A program made the position numbers and the translations under genes. From positions 122,076-186,075 of the forward strand of contig JTDE01000964.1 of assembly GCA_014338405.1 (NCBI GenBank): a stretch of 64,000 nucleotides of DNA, read 5' to 3'. Source of the DNA: Paragonimus skrjabini miyazakii. Taxonomy: Eukaryota; Platyhelminthes; Trematoda; Plagiorchiida; Troglotrematidae. Numbering within the stretch: position 1 is the first letter of the stretch; every line of letters begins with the position of its first letter. Below the pieces are notes generated by a model. That model made no database searches. It was not told the DNA's origin and saw nothing but the letters and a program-made list of their open reading frames with translations. This document shows, in pieces, positions 36,754-48,189 of this stretch.

Positions 36754-39700
36754 TCAGTCTTTTGTAATGGACACAATTACATTGTCTTCTGAAGCATTCC
36801 AATCTACAGGAACCGAAATTATCAACTGGTTATTTTTAAATGAGGTTAGCAGTGTAGCCGGTTGGACCGTAATCTTTAGACCTCGAGGGTAATGAACTTG
36901 AGTAGGGACAAAGATTTCCGCTATTTTCGTTTGTTGATTCACAGGGGTCGGTGCCATTTTAAACGTGTAATGAAATTCACCGGTATCTTGATTGAAGGTA
37001 AGAGTACCGGGTCGACCATTAGTCTTCGTTGGATATGTCCGAATGAATGATTGTACCTGTTGTTATTTAGATAGAAAAAAATTCATATTCGTTACTTTGA
37101 TAGAGTTTAAAAACGTTAAAGTAGATTTCATAGTGTTTAACATTGGACCTCTGGACTATTTTCTACCAGTTAGTTAACCAAAAATTTTGGTTTTCGTGGT
37201 AATCTAGTTCACACTGTTTTATAACCTTCCTGTACAAAAGTACTACTCTTTAAGGCCATAACTTCTGGCCCACAGTAATGGTAACAACAATAGGGACCTT
37301 TTACTAAACCCTCTTACAGATATATTTTATTTGCTCAATACCATTCTGTTCAGAGTGTACAGACAATTTGCGGTGAAAATCTACTCGATGCACCGCTTAT
37401 TCAAACCCCGACACAGTAGAAGATCTAACAGAGGGCCAATCCGAACGTCGCGTTAAAGATGCAACAGGATTGGACAAGCAATCTCAATGTTACGACTTCC
37501 GTCATTCGCCAATTTCTTTTGTCCTGTATTGAACCAATTAACGTACAGTTTGTGACTTTGTATGTGTCAATACGATCAGCCAATGATTGACCAGGATTTC
37601 TTCAATTCTGTTGTATATCCATAAATTCAGTTTCTTGTCTCCAGTACGACGTCTTCTTATTACTTGCGTGGCAGGTTTCAACCCGAGTACAATTTCTAGG
37701 GCTATTCGAAGTCCCTAATTCTGGGTATTACACAATTCGTTTGAATAAAAAGAACATTTGCTACATTTCAAATCAACACAAGGACTTCAACTTTGACAAA
37801 AGCTTCTATTTCCATCAAGGTGAGAGATTTACACTTTTTATTCAACTACACTGGTGACGGCTTGTTTGATAGTACAGTAAACAGTCCTACCGTTTTGCAG
37901 AATACCCCACAGAATTTAAAAAATAGTCCGTCCTTTTATTTTGTAGTGCTTAACGTTTCAAAATATTCAATCGTTCTCTTCTCTTTTCGTAGCCAACTCT
38001 TTCACAACTGTTCTATCCACTACTGCAGCCTGTCTTCTACTGTGCATGAAACTACTCCCGGTTATACCTCTGTCAAACAAAAGAATGATATTTTACCGTA
38101 CAGTGTTTTAATGGGGCAATAACGTCACTTTTATACGATTTCTGCCTCGGGGAAGTATTAGCAACTAAGCATATTATTTATAGGTTTACTGTTGAATGCG
38201 TTCTTTCATACTGATTGCAGAGTTCTCTCTGGAACTTTACAACAGTTAGTCACCTCTCAGAACCATCGCGCGCTCGGCCATACTCATTGTAAAGAGTGCC
38301 ACACTCCTGACGTGGTCGTATAAACACGTTTCCAACTGCTATGAGGATTCCCGCACAATCCTGATTAACGTTTCTGATTGTTTCTCGCATCCAATCAGAC
38401 CCAAAGCTTTTGCCAAAAGAATCCTCTCTGATTCTATCATTCTCTTTTTTGTTGAATTTTCACAATCAATTTCAACATATTTGGTCAACTAAAGTCATAG
38501 TTTATTGTTTGAAAGTAACAAATCTGTCAACATTTCGATCACTTTCAACTTTTCACGCCTAATACTTAAACGTAGATTAGTTTTAAGGACACGTTGTGAT
38601 AAACCACTTTGATAAATTAACAAGCCATATGCAATTTTTGCAACTGAGCACCTCAGCTGAAAACTTATCCTACACATGAGTACACTTCTCGTTAACTTCA
38701 GCTCACCCCATCCTTCATCGAACATTCATTTAAATAGACGAAATAGTCAAACTTCATGAGACGTTCACTACAGGTGCACAAGTAGAAAATATCTTTCGCA
38801 TTCTCTCGTAATAACACGTGATTTTGTTTTATCTTCACTTCTGTCCCTCGAACTTAATAACCAAGTCTTTACTGGTTTAGACAAATTGGACTTTGTGATG
38901 AGTGTCCGGTCATAGAGAAAACACTATTTTTCCTCATGACAGTGGGTTTGACAAGCGGTTCTGACGTTTCAGTTGCCTGTACAACATTTACGTAATCGAT
39001 CCAACGTAGCAGAAGTGAATAGAACCGGGGGATTCCATATCTTAAGCTAACCACTCCGAAAAGATCATATCCAACTATAGGGATGGAATAAGTGACGAGT
39101 CAGGCTAGTCACGTATATCCGAACAGGAGGAACGTGTAGGTTATAAAGGTGCACAACATATACAAGCTGTTAAACTAGCAGAAAATGCCATCATGCCATC
39201 AAATATGTCGTCTAGTTACTCTATTCTCTATTGCAAATATCTCGAAGTAGGGGATTACTTACCTGTGTGAGAATTGGGTTACCAGTTTCATCCAAGAAGT
39301 TACCATCCCAGTAAGCCCATGACTGAAAATATTTATCTGCCATCGTCAAAACTGCATTGCATTCTATTGTGTTAATCGAATTTGGATTCCCATCTGGGCC
39401 ACACAATCCAAACTCAGTCAGAAACATCCCACCACCAGTTTGTGTGATCGAGGCTCGGCTGTTCTTGAACACTGATGGCATCAAGATCTGATAAGAAACC
39501 ATACATTAAGTATTTAGTTCAGAAGCATTGAAAAAGGAGACGAGAAAATTATCAAAAAATTTCAGAATGCATAAAAAAGAATACCATCATTACCAGTGAC
39601 AAGCAATTTATGACAAACTGATATAAGGTGGATGCAAATTAAAGACGGTTGGCGGCATCCGGAACGGATTAGCCTGTCACAGTGACCGAAACCAAAGGAC

Positions 39701-42204
39701 GCCTGAGCTTTAGACCATCACCCCCAAATAGTTTGCGCTGCACCACTTGCGGTTGCACCAACACATCACGTATCCGGTGTAAGACCAGTGGGTGTGTGAG
39801 TAAGGCTTTTGTTTCCAGCCGGTTAATGCTGGTTAACCAATTGAATGGCTAGCACGAGACGGAAGCCCTTATCTCTGGGATGATAAACAGGGAGAGAGAC
39901 TGCAATGACAGGATCTAAACTGAGAAGAAAGATGTGGAAAATTTTATACAAGAAGCATTTCAGTATGGGAGTGCATGCTAATGCACTCCCGAGATAAAAA
40001 GAATGAAGAACAAAATACAGATTGGACTACGAAAAGAACAGGCAAACCATTCATCATACGATTCACCAACAAAGCTGAAGAAGATAGTGGGTAGAAGACT
40101 ACAGACACCTAGTTTTCCGAAAAGAGGAGCAGATTAGTTGCCAAACGACCATGATCTTGGTCGATGCAATCATTAACAAAAACAGAACGGATATGCTGGT
40201 ATGACCTACCTGAGCCTAACTTACTCGTCGTCTCTTCGCCGGCGGTGCACTATGAGTACGCTGGTGGCCTGCTAATTGAAAGCGGCCAGTGCATTCGCGG
40301 CCGCACACATCGCAACGCCATATAGTCATGTTATCACGACATATGGCACTGATGATTCCCTTGCGCACCGCGTGTTGTTCTTTTTTCCAGAAAAGAGTGT
40401 TTTTAGGAAGTCGGAGTCACTGCCGAACAAACTGATGGATTGTGCGGTTCATACCTTTGAGGGCGTTGCGGCGGATTCTGCTCTAAACCAACAAGTCTTG
40501 TGCCGTCGCTGCAGTCAGACACATTGTTACGTTCTCAAATGGCGTTAGTTCAATTTAATACTATTATTGCCGTCATAATTGTAAAGAACGGTACAAGCTA
40601 CAGGGCCCAGATTAGAGGAATGGTTTTATGTGTGAAGGTGGAGAATGCACCTTCCTTTGTAAAAAGTTGTAATCCGACTGCATATTTCACTGTCCTGGTG
40701 AGACGGTCAAACGACTACGGACGGCACGTGCACATAGCCTGATAATTTGGTTTCGCATCAACTGACCAAAATACGCCAGTTATGCTAGATACTCAAAGAA
40801 ACCATATACAGTCAACAAACTATCGACCAATCTCGGCTCAAGCATTGATAGAATAATTTCAAACTTTGCACCTGACTTGATCGCCTAAAGATGTTATTCT
40901 TCACACGTTGTAATCTACGAGACAAGTCAAAGTATACTTTCTGTAAAGTCCTTCTATAGATAACGGTTTACGAAAATTACTGGTCACTAAAAGCGCTGTA
41001 CAAAATTATTCATAAAATATGATTCAAATTCCCTACATTAAGTCGATTTAGATTGTTTCCTTAAGGGTTAAATACGGTTTGAATGGATGTGAAGAACACA
41101 ACATTCAAAGCTTACGTAATCGCAGATAATCCGTTCTAATTTGTTCATTGACCGTCTAGGATCCACCGTCTGCAGTAGCCAGCAATAATAGTGGTAGGAT
41201 AGAACGCTTCGTCCAGTTTCCGTGGGATCAGAAGGCCATCCTGGAACATGACTGAATCCTGTTCCTGTCTCCAGAAGGCCGGCAGGCAAGAAAACGCCGT
41301 AAGTTAATGGCTCATAAAATATCAACGTTCTGGAGTCCAGTTGGCGAATTCGCTTGACCAGGTAATCGTAGACAGGTAAGAGCTGTATTCTTCCAACGTA
41401 TCCTGCAAAATGTAAAATTATTGTGTTTATCACAGGTTTTATACCTACCAGCTTCTTTTTAGACAAATTGGTTCTTACGAGCTTGTTGGTAAACATACCA
41501 AAGACACGTGACTCACCTGGAAGCGCATGTAATGGATTTTTGTAGAAGTTACTCGGTGGTGGCTCATTGATCAGCTCATAGCCAAGTACGTTCGATTTAT
41601 GACGGAAATGTCGTACAACAGCCTCCCAAAAGTCGCTCCAGTGATGCCATGCCCCTGAAGTATTTTGGTACAACCTTTCTGCACAATCAGCACATGCATA
41701 CGTCAAATAATTTTCAAACCAATTTTTCGGAGGTTTGCTGTAGGGCCAGGGATAAGTAAACGTCGAATGTGGTTCACATATTTCTTCCACAAACCATACT
41801 GGAAGACCATCATATGTGCCAAATCGACTAGAAAGCACGTCTTGATGCATATCCAATAGAACGTAAATGCCAAACTCGTCACAGGCATCCACAATCAATT
41901 CAAGTTGTTTCATGTAATTGGAGTCGACTTTGTTTTTTCTGGGCATCACACCAGTCCACATCACACCTAGGCGAACTACATTTATGCCCCAAGATTGAAA
42001 CATTTTCAACTGTGTCCGATTTAGCATTTGTTCCGGATACCACGGGGGTCCTTTTTGAACAGCGTTGAATCCATGCATGAGTAATACCATTCCTTGAGAA
42101 TCCACAAAATTGCCAGCTGTATCCAGCTTGACCTTGTCTAACCCTAAAGCTGAGTGTTGGAATGCTGTTAGAAGTAGACAAAACGCCAACCACAGCTGTC
42201 TCAT
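36754..42204 (-). CDS. Secreted endoglycoceramidase-like GH5 hydrolase, gene B, four exons
   Basis: Exons on the minus strand are 42204-41517, 41402-41116, 39487-39263 and 37056-36754, phases 1, 0, 0 with GT-AG introns, giving 500 residues. A signal peptide (WLAFCLLLTAFQHSALG, to about residue 21) precedes LDKVKLD. Family motifs: MHGFNA (43-48), WGINVVRLGVMWTG (72-85), DMHQD (118-122), GYELINEPP with acid/base Glu214, and GGGMFLTEFGLC with nucleophile Glu350, then the C-terminal beta domain. Exons 2 (287 nt) and 3 (225 nt) have exactly the lengths found in gene A. Intron 1 is only 114 nt, a multiple of three without a stop, so an unspliced message would stay open and insert 38 residues right after the acid/base region. 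The predicted role, cutting ceramide-linked glycans from glycolipids outside the cell, follows the family. Confidence 0.93.
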
Positions 42205-42248
42205 TTTTGATATATTCTTCTTGTGGTTTATAGATCCAGGGATGTTAA

Positions 42249-42254
42249 TTTATA
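42249..42254 (-). promoter_or_regulatory. TATA-like box of gene B
   Basis: TATAAA on the minus strand ends 45 bases before the start codon at 42204; a second TATAAA lies at 42233-42228. The spacing of the first resembles that of gene A. Inference only. Confidence 0.3.
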
Positions 42255-42889
42255 TGAATCGAGAATGCACACACACACGCACACGTAAATACAGAATAAC
42301 ACAACTACCGTTGTACAAATCGCGAACCGACTAGACTTTCGTCGTTCTCCGTTGTTTATCATTTCGTACGCGATCACTGCACTAGATCATGATTAGAAAA
42401 TTATGTGTGCGGTCAACCAGTCGATACTTTAAGGGTACATGATTTAGCTGATGATTTCACTGCAGTAATAAATTTGTTTATAAATAATTCAGTTTAATAG
42501 TCACGTGTATAGAGAGCAACACACAGCAAAGTCACAATCGTCTGGCCAAAGTTCGCCGACCTACAGTAGAGAGAATGACCTACAGGACGCGCATAGCAAT
42601 GCGTTTCGATCTTTGAACTCTCATGGAGCTAACAAATTTGGTAGAATTTATCACCGTCTATTTTAAATCCTGAAATTTTGTTTACCTAAATTGGCGTCTG
42701 ATTCAGCTCATTGTTTTGAGTTCAGTCAAATCGAAAAATAGCGTTATAAATCACTGGGTTGAATAGTTTTTAACTAGCATCAGTTCCTTGATTATTGCCT
42801 TTAATCCTCACACACTCAAACATGCTCGCTTAAAACTGCTCACTTAGAACAGGATGTTTAAAGCTCAACTATCACTAGAACTCGACAGT
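42255..42889. other. Upstream region of gene B
   Basis: A short CA-rich run near 42268-42284; otherwise nothing recognised. Confidence 0.35.
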
Positions 42890-43070
42890 TCGAGTAGCTG
42901 CTTTTGTGCGCCTAGACTTCCTACCGTTGTGACCGCTAAAGACACTTGACCTGAAAGGTTGTTTATTGCACAAAACCCAACACAATTTATGTGAAAACAT
43001 AGAATAACAAACGCGAACACCATTTTGCATGGCTGACGTGTACACACAACGTGTGGGCAGCAGCGCATCG
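42890..43070 (-). repeat. Interspersed repeat family R3, copy 3
   Basis: Best preserved of the three copies. On the minus strand: CAGCCATGCAAAATGGTGTT, CACATAAATTGTG, GTGCAATAAACAACC, TTTCAGGTCAAG and GCGGTCACAACGG. No coding capacity recognised. Confidence 0.5.
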
Positions 43071-44690
43071 TTGTTCGACTTGGTGCAAACTCACGTTCGC
43101 AATAATCGCTTTTGATCTCTCGTTTTTCTGGCAGTGAGACCTGCCCTTTGACTCTCTACCCTACTACTCACCAGCGAATCTGTATGATACAAAACACTAC
43201 TAGTAACTAGGTGGCATATCTTTTCCTGCTTCCCTACCACTTGTAATACCTTGAATACATAATTAAAAGGTGTTTTTGTATTAAGAAGCAGAGTTACAAC
43301 AAGACACAGACTAAATGATTTATAGCCTACTGAGAGATTAACACTTGGCCGATCTGCTGATCCCCACATTATATGCGTTGTTCCTAGCACTGCTTTGCTG
43401 CTAAAGGCCTCTCAAATAAATTGCCTAAATTAGGTTACGCGATCCACGGCGAAGCTAACACAAAGCCAACACAGACCTCGTTGATCAAGCGTGGACCACA
43501 ACCATGAAGCTGTGATGCATTGTTTCAGTGAGTGACTATCAATTTCAGACGGCTGGGTATGGTAACTTCAAAGTGTATGGAACCGCTTTTCACACAGTTA
43601 ACATAAAACCGTCTCAGGACTGTCTAGTGGGCTCAAGCACCCAAATATGATGAAATCACCTGTTATAACTCCAGTAATACCATTCTAAAGCTGTGATGTC
43701 TACCTACGGACAATTGTCATTTCTCGCAAGACCATGTAGGAGACTTGATGTCTATTAAAAAAAAACAGCCACTGCTTTTATTATTACGACTTGATTATGT
43801 TGTGATACAATTTCTTTGCCGGGTAAAGTGTTTGCTTTCCGAAAGGTAACTAACACAATAGTTGAACCCCAAAAGCGCCATTCCAGCCGAACAAGGTAGT
43901 AAATACTCTTGTAGGTCGATGACAACGACAACCGAAGTCTAATTCCGCATTCGTTCCTTCGAACCCGACTACTACTTAACAGCTTGGTATTTTCCAGCCT
44001 AGGTCAAATTTTGTAAGTCGCATGATGAAGATTTCGTCATGATGTTTCAACAAAAATATACGCACTCACTGTAGGGAATATTCGACCGGTGATGAACACA
44101 CTTTGGTGTTTCGGCATGCCGTGAAGCAGATGCTAAACTTATGGGTGAGTTGGATTGGCCAGCAGCAAACGAACGAATCTGAATGAGAGCGATGCTACTC
44201 ATGCATGAATAGTGAACCAATGAGGAATACGTCAGCTTCTGAGGGGATTAACATGACATAGCACACGACCTGTTTTCTGGACTTTGGGAATAGCGGGGTC
44301 CCCAGAACGTTCTAGATTAAGTCGCACAGGTGTAGGGTCAGCCGTGAGTTAATCTGAGGTCTGCTCCTTATTTGTGTCTCGCGAGTGTTCTTTAGATGTC
44401 CTGTTTTGGGTTGGTTAAAAGTATCATTGAAGAGGACGTCTCCATGGTGGACGCTCGCCACGGCTCTAGTTTATAATGGGATAATGTGCAGCTCCCGCCA
44501 CTACTTGTAGAATTTCCAAGGTATACCACAGTTCGATTGGTCTTCCGAAAAAAATTCTGCTAACAGTCTTTCAGTGACGATGTTCAGTGATGATTACGGA
44601 CAAGTCAATCTGTCAATGAGGACGATCCTCCTTGACTTCACTCAATCATACGAGCTGTAACATAGGTATTGGGATGTTCGGCGAGCTTGG
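43071..44690. other. Gene-free stretch, nothing recognised
   Basis: No domain or shared repeat identified. The following Penelope-like piece may begin as early as about 44690. Confidence 0.35.
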
Positions 44691-44736
44691 CATTTAGGTT
44701 GCAAACGTTACATCATCAAACGAGAAGACATCAGCA

Positions 44737-45480
44737 GTGCGTGAATGTTTCAACGTGCAGAATTTAGTGTGGGGATTGGTGAAGTGTGACGGATGCCCAT
44801 ACTTTTATACCGGAGTCAGTTTGTCTCCTGACCTGAATATTGATTGTTCACTTTCTGTTTTTTTGACCAACAATCAACTGTCATTCTTGGACGTATTAAC
44901 CAGAAACAAAAATGATGGAGCACTGGAGACCTAATTTTACCGAAAAGAAACACACACAGACCAACCCCTCAGTTTTTACGGCAACGACCCAGTCTGTCAT
45001 AGAAGAAGCTACATTCGTACTCTGTTTGAAAGAGCTGAAACACATTGCAGTACAGCAGAGCTCTGAATAAATGAAGAAAATCACTTGCTCGAAGTATTTT
45101 TTTACGATGGATACACACGAAGAAATGTTGTCTACAAACCCCGATGCAATGACTGCGAACAGCATTGCTTCGGCCAAACCGAACGGAAATTAACAGCACG
45201 AATCCATGGACACGAACCGGTGATTAACGGGCACGACCAATTTTCTTTGATATTCGTCCACGAATATCGAACTGGACACTCTTTCAACCTGAGCACCGCA
45301 TAATTCTTCACTCGGGCAAACACCAGACACGCAAGAGAATTTTTGGAGGCTTGCTACTCATCAGTCGGGTCAATAAACAAACACATTGAGCTGGACAATA
45401 TCTATGAACCAATGAGAATCAGAGACTTAAGGAGATCTAAACACCGTCAAGTTCAAATGCCGGCAAACCGAACGCAGCAA
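44737..45480 (+). mobile_element. Penelope-like element: RT C-terminus plus GIY-YIG domain, linker deleted
   Basis: The plus strand reads the end of a Penelope RT (NNQLSFLDVLTRNKNDGALE at 44870-44930, YRKETHTDQPLSFYGNDP, RTLFERAETHCSTAEL). After a stop it goes almost directly into a GIY-YIG nuclease domain (RNVVYKPRCNDCEQHCFGQT at 45121, then KLTARIHGHE) and its end FLEACYSSVGSINKHI near 45340. GIY is NVV-Y and YIG is C-FG, so catalytic tyrosines are changed. Stops at about 44932, 45068 and 45301 disable it. The spacer that normally separates RT and nuclease is mostly missing. Confidence 0.8.
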
Positions 45481-45884
45481 CCTGAACGAACGATCCGGTG
45501 ACTAAAAGAGGACAATGGATAAACAGTCGAATCGAACTCCAAAAACAAAGAAGATGCTCATCCAGTCAAAGGACAATTACCAACCAATCAGATTCGGAGC
45601 CAAAGTTCAACAACAACAACAGAAAACAGCCAAACGGACTCAAGAGGTGTAAGAAATAGCCAGGCGGGCCTCAGATCAAAGTTCAAACATTACAAAAAAC
45701 AGCCACTTACGATTCAGGTCGAAGATAAAAACACAGAAGATGATCAATTAGAACTCGACGAACATCCCAATGCCTAAATGTTCAGCATGAGCTATGAACA
45801 CCATCACCGTTTCCAACCACCAGAAAATTGTAATGTAGTCTGACAAGTGTAAAAATAAGTGTACAAACTATCAAAGATTTACTA

Positions 45885-46135
45885 GTAACGATAGAAGACA
45901 TACGTCGCCAGATGTTAACATTTCGTTTACTCTCTTCAGTCACGAACGTAAAACATTTGAATATATAGGACATGCGGATAGCAACAACAATAGAAACAAT
46001 CAACGTTTGAGTTTACATGAAACAAGGACTGTTATCAGTTCCAGGGCAGACAAACTGCGTGAGTCAACAGTTTATGCACACACAGGATCGGACAGCGAGT
46101 ATTGATTAACATAGCATCGGAGAAGGCAAGTAACC
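45885..46135 (-). mobile_element. Penelope-like element 3' end (family A) with hammerhead terminal repeat
   Basis: The minus strand reads QRLLAFSDAMLINTRCPILC and HKLLTHAVCLPW, stop near 46035. About 85 bases downstream comes the family A terminal repeat with a hammerhead. The order and spacing match the copy at 60353-60790, where the end is LLAFSEAMLIRAHQPALC. Confidence 0.72.
45905..45945 (-). ncRNA. Hammerhead ribozyme, Penelope family A, copy 2
   Basis: Core CTGAAGA (complement of 45933-45939), GAAA (45924-45921), palindromic stem III ATGTTAACAT, cleavable ATC, and stem I TCGTGA facing TGGCGA with one mismatch. Confidence 0.6.
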
Positions 46136-46289
46136 TCTGAGAGCCTTTGTCAACTGAGAGGTGATGTTTCTCTAACGAGTAATTCGCGTAAATGATGACA
46201 AAGAAAACAGCATAAATGGTATGAGAATCAGAAACAGATGAAATAAGTGGTTCGTAGTAGACTAACACGATATAAAACAACAGTTACAA

Positions 46290-46896
46290 AAACAAGCAAC
46301 CTACGTCAAGGTCACAGAGAAGTTGAATTGAATAAATTACAAAACCCTTTCCTTTACAATGGGGTATTTATTGCTGGCAGTTGTGATCCCACTGAAATTA
46401 ACGACCAGATAACGTTGATAGTCAACTATGTTGAACGAGTTGTAGCGACTATAATAAGTAATATTTTTGATAATCGCACTCACTTGTACATTTTTATAAC
46501 TTTGGTCTTTTACCTACTTTTGTTTTAGTCAAGCTATCCCTCTTGTACTATCCGTCTTGGAGCTAAAAATACAAGTCGCTTCATGTCTCGTTAGTTTGAC
46601 TTGTTTCTCTGCACACTGTTTTCCGAAACCGATACAAATACACGGGATTCAACGCACGCAGTCTTTGTTTATTATCCTGTTATTATCCTGTTAGACTGGT
46701 TCCAACACGCTGCACAGAAAAAATAAGAAGCTCGCTCGTAAACGACAAGTAGGTTGTTAGTTCAAATTACTTTAGATAAATTGTACGGAGCGGTTAATGT
46801 AGGTTACACGTAAGAATAAAACGAAATAGTAAATAGCATGCATTACCTGAAAACCTAAAGAATCAGTGGTAGCATTAGTGAAGGTACGGGGATTTC
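46290..46896. other. Gene-free stretch, nothing recognised
   Basis: Short open frames only. Confidence 0.35.
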
Positions 46897-47351
46897 GGTT
46901 ATTCAAAAATTGAACACCACCCACAAGTGATCGCAGCCCTCACATTCAGACAAGCTCAGTTGGTTCAATGAAGACAGTAACTTCATCCTAACTGAGAAGT
47001 CCTGATCACGGGGTTATCGATTGGATAGAACACAGTGATTTTGTTCATTCACCTTTCGAAATGATCGGGCTGAATGAACACTATTCATACAAGGTTGTGG
47101 TTGAGCGTTTGAATTTGATTATTTGGTCATGCTTATTGTGAGGTTGCTGGTGTTGTGGTTAACATGCTAGTCTCACAAGCACGAGGATCAGAGTGCAAAA
47201 TTCGATCCGGACAAGGATATGCACTACTGATGAGCTCTAACAAGAGCGAAACTCAAGTTTAGTGCTTCCTTTCGAAGTGGGCCAGCAGAAAGGCTTATCT
47301 GAATGCAAAGGCTGCGATTAATTGTGGGTGGTGTTCAATTTTGAAATAACC
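46897..47351 (+). mobile_element. Foldback element of inverted SINEs, full right copy S6
   Basis: The right side (about 47125-47351) is a full SINE with TGTTGTGGTTAACATGCTAG, B-box-like AAATTCGATCCGG, an intact hammerhead and the tail with TTGTGGGTGGTGTTCAATTT. The left end (46897-46960) is an inverted copy of just the tail. The extreme ends GGTTATTCAAAAATTGAACA and TGTTCAATTTTGAAATAACC are complementary with one gap. The centre (46980-47100) resembles the hairpin zone of the 33.5-34.4 kb foldback. Confidence 0.72.
47221..47265 (+). ncRNA. Hammerhead ribozyme of SINE S6, best preserved core
   Basis: GCACTA (47221-47226), core CTGATGA (47227-47233), stem II GCTCT-AACA-AGAGC (47234-47247), GAAA (47248-47251), short stem III, NUH site ending in TT, then TAGTGC (47260-47265), a perfect six-pair stem I. 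Type I topology with almost no stem III, which in known cases works better as a dimer. Confidence 0.82.
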
Positions 47352-47536
47352 AATGATATGTTGAACTACATTAATAATTCAATTCACGCTTAGGACACGA
47401 AATCATCCATAGTTAAATCGTGTTTTGTGGTGTTCAAAAATGGTGTACGAACAAATGAACAAAAATGGTACAAAAACAAACAATTAATATACTATAAAAC
47501 AAAGTCTACCTGAATCAGCTGCCTGAAATTAGTAAT

Positions 47537-47975
47537 TCTTAGGGCACCCACCCTGTTACCGTCCCAAGCCGCGTCTGTCGTGAGAAAGAAAATAAACGAT
47601 TGACTCAGTCCTACTTAGCGGAACTGCTCAAAGCGGTCGAGACTTTTTATACCGCTAAGCTCATCTGCGACCCTAACTCTTTTTTTTCCCTTGCGTAGCT
47701 GTTCTCTTTGATGTCTTGAGAATGTTTGATCATTACGCGCCTTATAAATACCTTGTAATTGTCGCTTTTGTCGCACACGTTTTGGGGGCTGAACAAAGCG
47801 GTTTCCTTTCTACGCGACTTTTGGGCTTGTCTTGGGAGCGAATCCGGGGACAGTCGCGTTATTATTCGGGACCGAGATTTTCGTGTTAATTATTACCGGG
47901 ACGAGAATCCGATTTTATCGGGCGCACCACTATACCGAGATCGAACCAGTGTATCGTTTAGGAGGGTTTACAACG
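47537..47975 (+). mobile_element. Solo LTR, family L, copy 1 (439 bp) with 5-bp TSD
   Basis: Shares most of its length with 54018-54428, from TTAGGGC.CCCACCCTGTTA to GAGGGTTTACAAC. GTAAT flanks it on both sides (47532-47536 and 47976-47980), a 5-bp target-site duplication. The inner CTTTTTATACCGCTA looks like a TATA promoter. No internal coding region is attached, so it is a solo LTR left by recombination. The Gypsy-type assignment is inferred from size and TSD. Confidence 0.75.
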
Positions 47976-48189
47976 GTAATCATTAGCCGGGTACCATGGA
48001 TGTTGAGATAATAGAATAGTACAATAATTATTCTGTGCAAAAGGTTCTCGAAGCCAGCTGCTGCTGCTGTTGTTTATTGAAATGAACATCACAACAGTTT
48101 GTTGAAGAAGCAAGTTTTCTTATAGCTTTATAGGGTATCAATAAGTAATATGACGTTTCAACTGTTCAAGTATACCCGAAGTTTTCCTC

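Noticed and set aside
41068..42204. Single 378-codon exon for gene B
   Set aside because: It reads through the 114-nt intron 1 and past the exon 2 donor. Comparison with gene A places the splice sites at 41517/41402 and 41116.
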